Assembly: GCA_025057155.1 (NCBI GenBank) | Contig: JANWYD010000005.1 | Location: 62,001-126,000 of the forward strand | Direction of reading: 5' to 3' | Length of the DNA: 64,000 nucleotides | Origin: Chloroflexaceae bacterium | GTDB taxonomy: Bacteria; Chloroflexota; Chloroflexia; Chloroflexales; Chloroflexaceae | Shown here: positions 40,141-47,483 of the stretch, in pieces | How the letters are laid out: every line of letters begins with the position of its first letter | How positions within the stretch are numbered: the first letter of the stretch is position 1 | Translations under genes and position numbers: made by a program | Notes under the pieces: model-generated | The model's input: only the letters and a program-made list of their open reading frames with translations | Told to the model about the DNA's origin: nothing | Database searches by the model: none

Positions 40141-40301
40141 TACGCGCCAGAGGGCTGGGAAGAGCACAGCCTTTCCCAAACCTCGCTCCTGGCAGGAGGG
40201 TGGGGAAACCAGGTTTCCCCATGCCCTCTCGCCTACCATCAGGAGCGTGGGGAACCCCGGCTGCTCCGTGCTCCTGTCCTTCTGGAAAGAAGATCGAACC
40301 T
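40141..40301. repeat. Spacer with GGTTTCCCC repeats
   Basis: Contains GGGGAAACCAGGTTTCCCC (about 40201-40219) and a loosely paired GGGCTGGGAAGAG/CTTTCCCAAACCTC unit. Follows gltD; likely transcription-end region. No gene. Confidence 0.55.
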
Positions 40302-40490
40302 TAGTAGTTTGTAAACGAAGGTTCCTTGCATTTCTGCCTCCCTCCCAACCCTCCCCCAGCGGGAGAGGGTCGGGGAGGTGCAGTGGCTCGCCATCGCCGA
40401 GGCAGTGGCCTGAGCCGGAAGCCCTCCCCCGGCGGGGGAGGGTTGGGGAGAGGGTGGGGGTTTAGCGAAAGACTTTGTTTACAGAGTAGT
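40302..40490. mobile_element. MITE-like element with about 55-bp imperfect terminal inverted repeats
   Basis: The left end (TAGTAGTTTGTAAACGAAGG onwards, through CCTCCCAACCCTCCCCC) matches the reverse complement of the right end (ACTACTCTGTAAACAAAGTC onwards, through CTCCCCAACCCTCCCCC). The centre is about 70 bases of GC-rich sequence with its own CCCTCCCCCGGCGGGGGAGGG hairpin. No transposase gene is inside. Its right end overlaps the first base of the stop codon of the zinc-ribbon gene. No target-site duplication could be defined with confidence. Confidence 0.6.
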
Positions 40491-40723
40491 CAGCCCTGGT
40501 GGCGCTGCAATTCGCCCTGCTTGCAGCGCGGGCAGCAGGTGGGTTTGCCCGAGAAGCGCCGACGCGGGGCGTTCATCTCAATCAGACAGCGCCCGCAGTA
40601 AAAGAATCCGTGGGAACGGCAGCGGGGATTTCTACAGGAGTAAAACTCGCGCCGATCAAAAAGCGACTCGTTCGAGTGGCCGCAGCGCACACACTGCAAC
40701 CTGGTTTTGACAAGGGCCGCCAT
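40490..40723 (-). CDS. Small zinc-ribbon protein of unknown function
   Basis: 77 residues with five cysteine clusters: CVRCGH (residues 11-16), CRNPRC (30-35), CGRC (43-46) and CCPRC near the C-terminus, enough to bind two zinc ions. Basic overall. No family recognised; proteins of this shape often bind nucleic acid or act as rubredoxin-like modules. GGAG is suitably placed before ATG 40723. Its 3' end abuts the MITE-like element, so the original C-terminus may have been altered. Confidence 0.55.
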   Translation of the reverse strand: MAALVKTRLQCVRCGHSNESLFDRREFYSCRNPRCRSHGFFYCGRCLIEMNAPRRRFSGKPTCCPRCKQGELQRHQG

Positions 40724-41103
40724 AGGGTTATCTCCGCCCGCATGAAGAACCGTGTGCGGATAGATAGTAATACGGCGACAGAAATTCTGGATGAATAGTC
40801 GCCAGGTACAATAATGAGAAACTGTTTATCTATAGGTTCCGTGCGGGCGTATGGGAGGCGAAACCAGCCCCTCCCGTCTCCGGAGGCGGGTTCATCGCAA
40901 CCTGTACGCGGGCAGAGGCCTGTAAGGACTCCTGGTTTCCCCGGCTTGCTCTGACTTGGTACGTGTTTAGAATTGGGGTAACCCCGCAGACCCGGGAGCG
41001 AGGGCGTCCCGCCCTCGTCGGGATGCGAGGGCAAGATGCCCTCGCTCCCAGGAGAAGTGTGAACACGTGCCTGACTTGTTGTTCATCGTTTTGAAATCGT
41101 TTC
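40724..41103. other. 380-base gap with a 12-bp inverted repeat
   Basis: No gene. GGGAGCGAGGGC (40994-41005) and GCCCTCGCTCCC (41038-41049) form perfect arms around a loop that itself contains GCCCTCG/CGAGGGC, so a compact multi-stem structure is possible. AT-rich upstream sequence for the zinc-ribbon gene lies at 40765-40840. Confidence 0.5.
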
Positions 41104-42522
41104 TTAATCTCTCCAGTAGCTTATCAGACGCCCCTGGGCATCGTAGAGCGCCCCCGGGTCGCGTTCGTTGTTGTTCCAGATGTTCTCTGCCGGCCCCGGA
41201 AAGACGCGCGTCTCGCCGGGGGCGAGCACGCCGCCGATGGGGTGCTCCTGGCCGCCCCTGATGCTGCACATGCGCCAGCCAGTCAGATCCACTGCGGCGT
41301 TGCTGACGTTGCGCAGCGTGACCGTTTCGGCGCGCTTGTCAATGGCGATGATCCGCACCGGAGTTTCGGGGGCCACGCCTGGCCCGGGGTCATCGGCGCA
41401 ACTGCGGAAGCTCGGCCCGCCTCCTATGGGCGGACTGGTGGGCGCGGGAGTCGCTTCCGGGCTGCGCTGGCCGTTGCACGTGGCCGGCGACCATAGCCCG
41501 CGGCCCTCGGCGCGGGCGCGGGCCTCGGCGGCCTTGAACTGGGCCTGGTAGCGGTAGGGCACGGCGAAGGTGTACTCGAAGGCGTAGCCCTGGTCAATCA
41601 GTTCGTAGTTGGCCATACGCCCATCGGGCAACCACAGGTAGCGCAGCAACCGCCCGAATTGATCGCGGTCGGCCTGGGTGGCGTCGGCTTCCAGAAACAC
41701 CGTCTGGCCAGCGAGGAGTTCGGCAGCCCTGGCCGATGCCTCGCGCCCAAAGCATTCCACCGGCTGGCGCGGGTCCACGCTCTCCGGAGTATCAATGCCG
41801 ATCAGCCGCACCCGTTCGACCTGTCCGTTGATCCGCACGTCCACCGTGTCGCCGTCCACTACGTTGACCACCTGGCCGGCCGGCAGCCCCTCCGGGCGGG
41901 TCAGGCCGGAGGCCGCGCCGCGCGTCTGCAAGACTTCACGGCCCAGCAGGCCCAGCAGCACGGCGTCGGGGCCAATCTCCGGGTGCAGTTCAAAGCGCCG
42001 GCGCTCGAAGTACTGCACGGTGAAGGGCCGGCCCTCAAGCTCGGCGGTGAACTCGCCGGTCAGGGGCAACCCGAAGCGCTCCAGGCCGCCGTTGGCGCGC
42101 CAGTAGCGCAGGAAGGCCCCGCAGACCTGATGCCCGGTTTCGGGGAAGACGGCGCAGCCCGGCCCGGCCGCGCTGCCGGGGCCTGGCTGCCAGGGTGTGC
42201 CAAGTTGCTCCAGACGCTCAGCACCCAGGCGCCCGGCGGTCACCCGCCCGTCGGGCTGGATCTCCAGCCGGTCGCGCTCGAACCACTGTACTTGCAGTGC
42301 GCGTCCCTCAACACTCTCCTGCGACTGGGCGGTGATGGGAAAACCAAAGACGGCCAATCCGCCGTTGCGTTCCCAGTAGACGCGAATCGGCCCGCTGATG
42401 CAGAAGCCGGTCTCGGCGAAGCAGCGTTCCCCGCGCTGCGCCGAGTGGGCCACCGCGCAACTGGCCGCGCCGAGAAGCGTCAACGCGACGATAAGGAGTA
42501 GCGGAGCGAGGCGGCGGTGCAT
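41104..42522 (-). CDS. Exported thermonuclease-like protein with lamin-tail-like C-terminus
   Basis: 472 residues. An N-terminal signal sequence (LAPLLLIVALTLLGAASC) ends in a possible lipobox Cys. Two related repeats follow (residues about 35-115 and 125-205), each with CFAETGF/VFPETGH, a YW motif and a (W/Y)FERxRxE(I/L)xP end. The SNase domain (about 215-345) has VVDGDTVDVRI, RLIGIDTPES, YLWLPDGRMANYELI and AEARARAEGRGLW, with the catalytic Arg/Glu region. The C-terminal part (ITLRNVSNAAVDLTGW-like, GETRVFPGP) resembles a lamin-tail domain. Likely degrades extracellular nucleic acid. The paired N-terminal repeats occur in other Chloroflexota surface proteins (from memory). Confidence 0.88.
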   Translation of the reverse strand: MHRRLAPLLLIVALTLLGAASCAVAHSAQRGERCFAETGFCISGPIRVYWERNGGLAVFGFPITAQSQESVEGRALQVQWFERDRLEIQPDGRVTAGRLGAERLEQLGTPWQPGPGSAAGPGCAVFPETGHQVCGAFLRYWRANGGLERFGLPLTGEFTAELEGRPFTVQYFERRRFELHPEIGPDAVLLGLLGREVLQTRGAASGLTRPEGLPAGQVVNVVDGDTVDVRINGQVERVRLIGIDTPESVDPRQPVECFGREASARAAELLAGQTVFLEADATQADRDQFGRLLRYLWLPDGRMANYELIDQGYAFEYTFAVPYRYQAQFKAAEARARAEGRGLWSPATCNGQRSPEATPAPTSPPIGGGPSFRSCADDPGPGVAPETPVRIIAIDKRAETVTLRNVSNAAVDLTGWRMCSIRGGQEHPIGGVLAPGETRVFPGPAENIWNNNERDPGALYDAQGRLISYWRD

Positions 42523-42851
42523 ACGTTCCTCCTTTCGTTCATCGGCGGCTGCGCTGCATACGTTTGGGCTACAATGAAGAGAGGGCTTACGCGCTGTCTC
42601 AACCTCTCCTGGACAGAAGCATCGGGAACCTGATTCGTCCCCACCCTCTAATTGGTTTTGTTATTTCTTGTACAATAAATCAGCTTAAAACGGATGCATA
42701 AACCGGTGCTCTCGGGAGCGCTGTATACTCCTAGACCTTTCTGTTCGAGATCCATTTTTCCCCCGGTAGTTCGCTGCACGTCCGGACAGGATGAAAAAAT
42801 TATACATTCCTCAATAAACCCGGATTGTACCATTCAGGAAGGGGTCCGCCC
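42523..42851. other. Divergent promoter region, AT-rich
   Basis: 329 bases between divergent genes, with the AT-richest DNA of the window at 42650-42690 and 42790-42830. Several -10-like strings exist (TACAAT at 42571, GTATACT near 42721, TTATACAT near 42809), but none has a clear -35 partner. A short minus-strand open frame here (42648-42833) has no support. Confidence 0.45.
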
Positions 42852-43946
42852 GTGCTGAATCCCTGGCTCGCCCGGCGTTCGGCTGCGCGCATCGGAGCGC
42901 TCGCGCCTCCTGATGGGGATGCGCAAGAACGCGAGCTGGCGCGCGCACTGGTGATGCGTTACGGCTGGAACACGGTAGCCTGTCAGATTGTTAACCCTGG
43001 CCTGCACTACTGGTTCACTTCCGATCAGACGGCGGTGGTAGGCTTTGTCGAGGTCGGGCGGGCCTGGGTGGCAGCCGGGGCTCCAGTGGGGCCGCCCGAC
43101 CAGGTCGTGGCGGCGGCGAAAGCCTTCGCGGCGGCGGCGGCGCGCCGTGGTCGCCGGGTGATCTACTTCGGCGCGCAGGCCCCTCTGGCCGAATGTCTGG
43201 CGGCGCGTCTCCCGCTGGCGCGCCTGGCGATTGGCGCCCAGCCCGTCTGGAACCCGGAGGACTGGCCGGACCTCGTGGCCCGCGCCGCCTCGCTGCGCGC
43301 CCAGATCGCGCGGGCGCGCAACAAAGGGGTAAGGGTCGCCCCGCTGCCTGCCGAGGCCGCCGCCCGGCGCCCGGAGATGCGTCGTTGCCTCGCGGAGTGG
43401 CTGGCCACTCGCGGCCTGCCCCCGCTGCGCTTCCTGGTCACCCCCGATGTGCTGGCGGCGCCCGCCGGCCGGCGCGTCTTCGTTGCGCGGCGCGATGGCG
43501 CGATTGTAGCCTACCTGGTGGCGACCCCCGTTCCGGCGCGGCAAGGCTGGCTGGTTGAGCAGATCGTGCGCGGGCGCGGCGCTCCCAATGGTGCGAGCGA
43601 ACTGCTCATTGATACGGCCATGCGCGCCCTGGCCGCCGAGGGCGCCCGCTGGCTGACGATGGGCCTGGCGCCCCTGGCGCGGGTGACCGGCGCGCACGCG
43701 CCCGAACCTTCCGCGGCGGTGCGCCTGCTGCTGGAGGCCCTGCGCGCCTGGGGCGGGCGCTTCTACAACTTTGCCGGACTGGAGGCCTTTCGCGCCCGCC
43801 TGCACCCTCAAGACTGGGAGCCGGTGTACCTGCTGAGCCACGAGCGGCGCACTTCGCTGGCGACCCTTTACGCCGTAGCAGGAGCGTTCGGCGGCGCTCC
43901 GCCCCCGCTGTTCGTGGGGCGTGCCCTGTTGCGGGCCTTGCGGTAA
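42852..43946 (+). CDS. DUF2156 / phosphatidylglycerol lysyltransferase C-terminal-like protein
   Basis: 364-residue soluble protein with the double-GNAT arrangement of the MprF C-terminal (LPG synthase, DUF2156) domain: YGWNTVACQIVNPGLHYWFTSDQTAVVGFVEVGRAWVAAGAPV at the start, VRVAPLP and FVARRDGAIVAYLVATPV in the second half, and FYNFAGLEAFRARLHPQDWEPVYL near the end, a family-typical stretch. MprF-type enzymes transfer amino acids from tRNA to lipids; the membrane flippase half is absent here, so the acceptor is uncertain. GTG 42852 is chosen because CAGGAAGG lies upstream and no ATG is available. Confidence 0.8.
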   Translation: MLNPWLARRSAARIGALAPPDGDAQERELARALVMRYGWNTVACQIVNPGLHYWFTSDQTAVVGFVEVGRAWVAAGAPVGPPDQVVAAAKAFAAAAARRGRRVIYFGAQAPLAECLAARLPLARLAIGAQPVWNPEDWPDLVARAASLRAQIARARNKGVRVAPLPAEAAARRPEMRRCLAEWLATRGLPPLRFLVTPDVLAAPAGRRVFVARRDGAIVAYLVATPVPARQGWLVEQIVRGRGAPNGASELLIDTAMRALAAEGARWLTMGLAPLARVTGAHAPEPSAAVRLLLEALRAWGGRFYNFAGLEAFRARLHPQDWEPVYLLSHERRTSLATLYAVAGAFGGAPPPLFVGRALLRALR

Positions 43947-43955
43947 ACAACGCAG

Positions 43956-44111
43956 ATGATGCAACAGACCGACATCAGTCTAAAAAACCTGCAATGGTCG
44001 GCCCATCCGATCCGAAGTCACTGGATTGCCGCAGCTTTCTGCACGCTTTTCGTTGCGGTGCTGCTCTACCGCCAGTCCATAAGCCCTGCTGCGTCTCAGA
44101 TCTGCGCCTGA
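43956..44111 (+). CDS. Possible 51-residue single-pass membrane peptide
   Basis: An ATG frame directly after the lysyltransferase-like gene encodes a polar N-terminus (MMQQTDISLKNLQW) and one hydrophobic segment (WIAAAFCTLFVAVLLY), then a short tail with a Cys. No ribosome-binding site is obvious and no family is known. Base composition is less GC-rich than in neighbouring genes. It may be non-coding. Confidence 0.25.
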   Translation: MMQQTDISLKNLQWSAHPIRSHWIAAAFCTLFVAVLLYRQSISPAASQICA

Positions 44112-44247
44112 TCCGGCCGTAGCCCTTACAGATTCACAGAGATCTCCTCGTTTTATCCCCTGGATACAGCGCCGTGCTACACTCGAACGGCGCGTGTAGC
44201 CAGATTGCGCCTGTCGCCCTCAGCAAGCAACGTGAAGGAGGATCGCC

Positions 44248-45474
44248 TTGCATCGTTTCGCTCACCGTCTTCCCATCTGGCTGGTGCTGGTCGCGCTGTT
44301 GACCGCCTGTGGCGGCGGCGCCGGCCAGGCGCCCATCCCGACCGCCACGCCCGCCGCCGAGGCGCCAACCAGCGCGCCCGCAGCTACCGCGGCCCCGCCC
44401 ACCGCGGCGCCGGTTGACCAGCCCACGCCCACGTCCATCGTGCTTAAGCCTACCTCTGAGCCGGCTGCCGGCGGCGACCTTGCCAGCGTCTTTGGCTCAA
44501 TGCAGACCTTCCGCCATCCCTCGGGCCTCTTCTCGATAGATGTTCCCGGAAGTTGGAAATTCACCGATATCCCGTTCTCCGACCGCGTGCAGAACGTCTG
44601 GGACTCGCCCGACGGCAACTTCAGCGTCGTCGTCACTATCGCCGAAGTCGGCCAGGCCCTGAGCAATGAACGGCTCGTTGAACTGGGGCAGGAATATGTG
44701 CGGAGCACCAGCACCTTCGAGAATAACCCCACTCTCGTTTTCGAGGATCCTCAGACCATGTCCGACGGCAGCATCCGGCTGGTCTGGGCGGTCACACCCC
44801 AGGGATCTACCGTCGAACTGCTTGGCAACACCTTTGTCGAGCAGCGGGGCGATAAGCTGTCATTTCTAACGACCCTGCGGCCCATGGCGCTGTTCGAGGC
44901 GTCGAACCCGTACACCAACCCGATTATCAACAGCTACCGCATTGATCCGAGCGTGGCGCTGGACAGTGCAATTGCCGGCGGAAGCGCCGCTCCCGCGCCG
45001 CCGGCTGGCGGAGGGAGCAGCAGTGGCGGCGTACCCGCGCCGCCGGCCGGCGGGAGCAGCGGCGGGACCACGGGCGGCGGCGGCGCGACCACGCCAATCG
45101 GCCAGGCGGTCGAAGTGGCTCCTGACCTGGTGATGTCCGTCATCGCGGTGGAACGCTCGGCTGGCAACGAGTTCTTCAAGCCCAATGCGGGCAACATCTT
45201 CCTGCTGGTGCGGGTGAGCTTCACCAACCGCGGCGCCTCGCCGCAGGTCGTCTCTAGCCTGCTCAGCATGTCGGTGCGCGACGCAGCAGGGACGAAGTAC
45301 GAAATGAGCACGATTGCCACGGCTCTGGCCAATGAAGTGATAGATGGCGAAGTGCCCGCCGGCGCCACAAAAACGGGCGTTGTCGGCTTCGAGGCGCCTG
45401 CTAATGCCACCGGGCTGGCACTGGTCTATGAGCCATTTGGCGGAGGCCGGGCGGTCAGCGTGCCGCTGAATTAG
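44248..45474 (+). CDS. Lipoprotein with PsbP-like and DUF4352-like domains
   Basis: 408 residues starting at TTG 44248 after GAAGGAGG. A signal peptide ends in the lipobox LLTAC (Cys about residue 21), so the protein should be lipid-anchored outside the membrane. A Pro/Thr/Ala-rich linker (25-75) precedes a PsbP/MOG1-like domain (about 85-225: FRHPSGLFSIDVPGSWKF). A second Gly/Ser/Pro linker (240-290) leads to a DUF4352-like immunoglobulin-fold domain (ILxVRVSFTNRGASPQVV...). Chloroflexota encode many lipoproteins of this layout. Ligand unknown. Followed by a perfect 19-bp hairpin. Confidence 0.75.
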   Translation: MHRFAHRLPIWLVLVALLTACGGGAGQAPIPTATPAAEAPTSAPAATAAPPTAAPVDQPTPTSIVLKPTSEPAAGGDLASVFGSMQTFRHPSGLFSIDVPGSWKFTDIPFSDRVQNVWDSPDGNFSVVVTIAEVGQALSNERLVELGQEYVRSTSTFENNPTLVFEDPQTMSDGSIRLVWAVTPQGSTVELLGNTFVEQRGDKLSFLTTLRPMALFEASNPYTNPIINSYRIDPSVALDSAIAGGSAAPAPPAGGGSSSGGVPAPPAGGSSGGTTGGGGATTPIGQAVEVAPDLVMSVIAVERSAGNEFFKPNAGNIFLLVRVSFTNRGASPQVVSSLLSMSVRDAAGTKYEMSTIATALANEVIDGEVPAGATKTGVVGFEAPANATGLALVYEPFGGGRAVSVPLN

Positions 45475-45484
45475 CATGGTCGCT

Positions 45485-45525
45485 GTTCGTTGGTTCTGGC
45501 GGCTACGCCGCCAGAACCAACGAAC
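45485..45525. repeat. Perfect 19-bp REP-like hairpin (GGCGGC/GCCGCC family)
   Basis: Stem GTTCGTTGGTTCTGGCGGC, loop TAC, exact complement to 45525, followed by CCGGGATTTGCCCC. Ten bases after a stop codon. The core and tail match the hairpin at 7467-7497. It probably also ends transcription of the lipoprotein gene, though no T-run follows. Confidence 0.8.
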
Positions 45526-45593
45526 AACGTGAAATCCGGGATTTGCCCCGCATCAGCCCTCATTATTCCTCACGCCTCCGGCGCCTGTGTGGT

Positions 45594-45599
45594 TATAAT
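45594..45599 (+). promoter_or_regulatory. -10 box placing the radical SAM gene on a leaderless transcript
   Basis: Perfect TATAAT seven bases before ATG 45607. With the usual -10 to start distance, transcription would begin at or next to the A of the start codon. No ribosome-binding site is present, in keeping with a leaderless mRNA. The same layout precedes hypF. Confidence 0.6.
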
Positions 45600-45606
45600 A
45601 AAAGCC

Positions 45607-46524
45607 ATGAGCGATCCGGCGTATCTCAATCTCTACGCGCGGGGCCTGCTGCACGAACGGGCCGCGGCGGCGCGCGAACGCCTGGCGGCCTGCGTGCTCT
45701 GCCCGCAGGTCTGCCGCGCCGACCGGCTTGATGACGAGGCGGGAATCTGCCGAGTGGGGCGGGAGGCGCTGGTTGCCTCATACGGGCCGCACATGGGTGA
45801 AGAGAACGTGCTGCGCGGCTGGCGCGGCTCAGGCACGGTCTTCTTCAGCGGCTGCAACATGCGCTGCGTCTACTGCCAGAACTACGACATCAGCCAGATC
45901 GCCCGCGGGCGCGCCGTCAGCGCCGAGGAACTGGCGGAGATTTTTCTCGAGGTGCAGCGCAGAGGCTGCCACAACCTCAACCTGGTCACCCCCTCTCACG
46001 TCATCGCCCAGATCCTGGAGGCGCTGGCGCTGGCCGTGCCCCGTGGTCTGCGCCTGCCAATCGTCTACAACACCTCCGGCTACGACTCGGTCGCGGCGCT
46101 GCGACTCCTCGACGGCGTGGTGGATATCTACATGCCCGACCTCAAGTACAGCGACTCGGCGCTGGCCCAGCGCTACTCCGGCATTCCGCATTACTGGGAC
46201 GTGGCGCGGGCGGCCCTGCGCGAGATGCAGCGCCAGGTCGGCGACCTGCGCATTGAGGGCGGGTTGGCCACGCGCGGCTTGCTCATTCGCCACCTGGTGC
46301 TTCCGGGAGATCTGGCCGGCTCACGGGAGGTGCTGCGCTTCGTAGCGGAGGAGTTGTCCCGTGATGCCTGGATCAACATAATGGACCAGTACTACCCGGC
46401 CTATCGCGCCTTCGACTACCCCGAACTGCGCCGGGGCGTCACGGCGCAGGAATACGCCACTGTGGTCGCCTGGGCGCGCGAGCTAGGGCTGCATCGGGGC
46501 ATTCCCCTGGATAGCATGGCCTAG
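45607..46524 (+). CDS. Radical SAM protein, PFL-activating-enzyme-like (COG1313 type)
   Basis: 305 residues. After an N-terminal cysteine pair (LAACVLCPQVCRADR...GICRVG) comes the radical SAM cluster motif CNMRCVYCQNYD (C-x3-C-x2-C, about residue 88-94), and VVDIYMPDLKYSD and HLVLPGDLAGS typical of this uncharacterised group. Such proteins resemble pyruvate-formate-lyase activases and AmmeMemoRadiSam-like proteins; the target protein or molecule is unknown. It is a single-gene unit. Start ATG 45607 fits the upstream TATAAT; longer frames from 45490 would read through the promoter and hairpin. Confidence 0.85.
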   Translation: MSDPAYLNLYARGLLHERAAAARERLAACVLCPQVCRADRLDDEAGICRVGREALVASYGPHMGEENVLRGWRGSGTVFFSGCNMRCVYCQNYDISQIARGRAVSAEELAEIFLEVQRRGCHNLNLVTPSHVIAQILEALALAVPRGLRLPIVYNTSGYDSVAALRLLDGVVDIYMPDLKYSDSALAQRYSGIPHYWDVARAALREMQRQVGDLRIEGGLATRGLLIRHLVLPGDLAGSREVLRFVAEELSRDAWINIMDQYYPAYRAFDYPELRRGVTAQEYATVVAWARELGLHRGIPLDSMA

Positions 46525-46566
46525 GGCACAGACGTTGCTCAAGTCCTGCCGTGCTCGAATCTGCCA

Positions 46567-46595
46567 TTGACAGTTCAGACGAACAGTGGTAGAAT
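46567..46595 (+). promoter_or_regulatory. Consensus sigma-70-type promoter for the RRM gene
   Basis: TTGACA (46567-46572), exactly 17 bases, TAGAAT (46590-46595). These hexamers and spacing are identical to those of the hydrogenase operon promoter at 63004-63032. It predicts a leader of about 210 bases before the RRM start codon, long enough for post-transcriptional control. Confidence 0.75.
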
Positions 46596-46813
46596 AAAAA
46601 AGTTGACCAACATCATCCCCTGTGAGACCGGCATCCTCCCCGCTATCCCCTGGTTCCACAGAAGCCTTCGTCGCTCGAAGCATTATGTTGTTGGGGTCGC
46701 CGGAGCGAGTGTGGCAGGCAGACGCCTGGCCACCGGCAGTTCGAGATGTCGACGCGGTTTTTGTGGAAATAGCCATGCTGTCTTTGCCAGCAATGCGCGG
46801 AGGAGAGAGTTCG

Positions 46814-47116
46814 ATGCAAGTCAAACTGTTTGTTGGGAATCTGCCCTGGAGTGTGGGCGACGCCGAGTTGACCCGGATCTTCACCGGTCACGGCGCGGTT
46901 TACAGCGCGCGGGTTATCAGCGATCGCGACACTGGTCGCTCGCGGGGCTTTGGGTTCGTTGAGATGGAAACCGACGATGTCGGCGCGCTGATCCGGGCGA
47001 CCGACGGCTGCGCGGTTGAGGGCCGCAATCTGCGGGTCAACCTGGCCGAAGACAAACCCGCGCCCCGGCGCGGCGGCGACCGCGGCGGTTTCGGGGGGCG
47101 GCGCGAGCGCTACTGA
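46814..47116 (+). CDS. RRM-domain RNA-binding protein
   Basis: 100-residue single-RRM protein of the cyanobacterial Rbp/glycine-rich type. RNP2 is LFVGNL (residues 5-10) and RNP1 is RGFGFVEM (about 43-50). The short tail is Gly/Arg-rich (RRGGDRGGFGGRRERY). These proteins bind single-stranded RNA, often as cold-shock chaperones. AGGAGAGAG precedes ATG 46814. The gene is monocistronic, with a consensus promoter, a 210-base leader and an intrinsic terminator. Confidence 0.93.
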   Translation: MQVKLFVGNLPWSVGDAELTRIFTGHGAVYSARVISDRDTGRSRGFGFVEMETDDVGALIRATDGCAVEGRNLRVNLAEDKPAPRRGGDRGGFGGRRERY

Positions 47117-47130
47117 TCCAGCGTATGAAA

Positions 47131-47170
47131 AGGGGGTGGGAGGGCGAAGCCCTCCCGCCCCCTCTTTTTC
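47131..47170 (+). terminator. Rho-independent terminator of the RRM gene
   Basis: Stem AGGGGGTGGGAGGGC, loop GAA, complementary stem ending CCCCCT at 47163 (one G-U pair), then CTTTTTC. This is the clearest intrinsic terminator in the window. It begins 15 bases after the stop codon. Confidence 0.85.
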
Positions 47171-47204
47171 TGCCTTCATACCCGCCGCAAGACTATGGGG
47201 CCGA

Positions 47205-47483
47205 TCAATCTCCCTTTGTCTGGCATTCCAACAGCGTTACGGCGCCACGGGCCACGAGGCGGCTGGTTAGCTGGATCGAGCGGTAGACCTGGATGGTGAT
47301 AGTCATCTGGATCTGCTCGACGATGCGAGCCGGCGCGCCCAGCGGGCCGAGGTAGCCAAAGGGAGCGTACACCTGGCGCGCGATCGCCTTGTGCGCCTCG
47401 GCGATTGCGCCCGTCGCGGCGTCCACTGCGTCGGCGGCAAGCTCGACCCCGCCACGCAGTTGCCGCAGCGTTTCCGCCTCCAT
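47205..47483 (-). CDS. Small protein translationally coupled to the hydrolase gene
   Basis: 92 residues, mostly predicted alpha-helical: LRQLRGGVELAADAVDAATGAIAEAHKAIA, then a Pro/Gly-rich middle (APFGYLGPLGAPARIVEQIQ) and a second helix. Its start codon overlaps the stop of the upstream hydrolase gene (ATGA arrangement), which suggests coupled translation and joint function. No family or signal peptide was recognised. It could be a lipase partner protein; that is speculation. Confidence 0.65.
   Translation of the reverse strand: MEAETLRQLRGGVELAADAVDAATGAIAEAHKAIARQVYAPFGYLGPLGAPARIVEQIQMTITIQVYRSIQLTSRLVARGAVTLLECQTKGD

Noticed and set aside
42648-42833. 61-codon frame in the divergent AT-rich region
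   Set aside because: No ribosome-binding site, no similarity, and it covers the likely promoters of both flanking genes.
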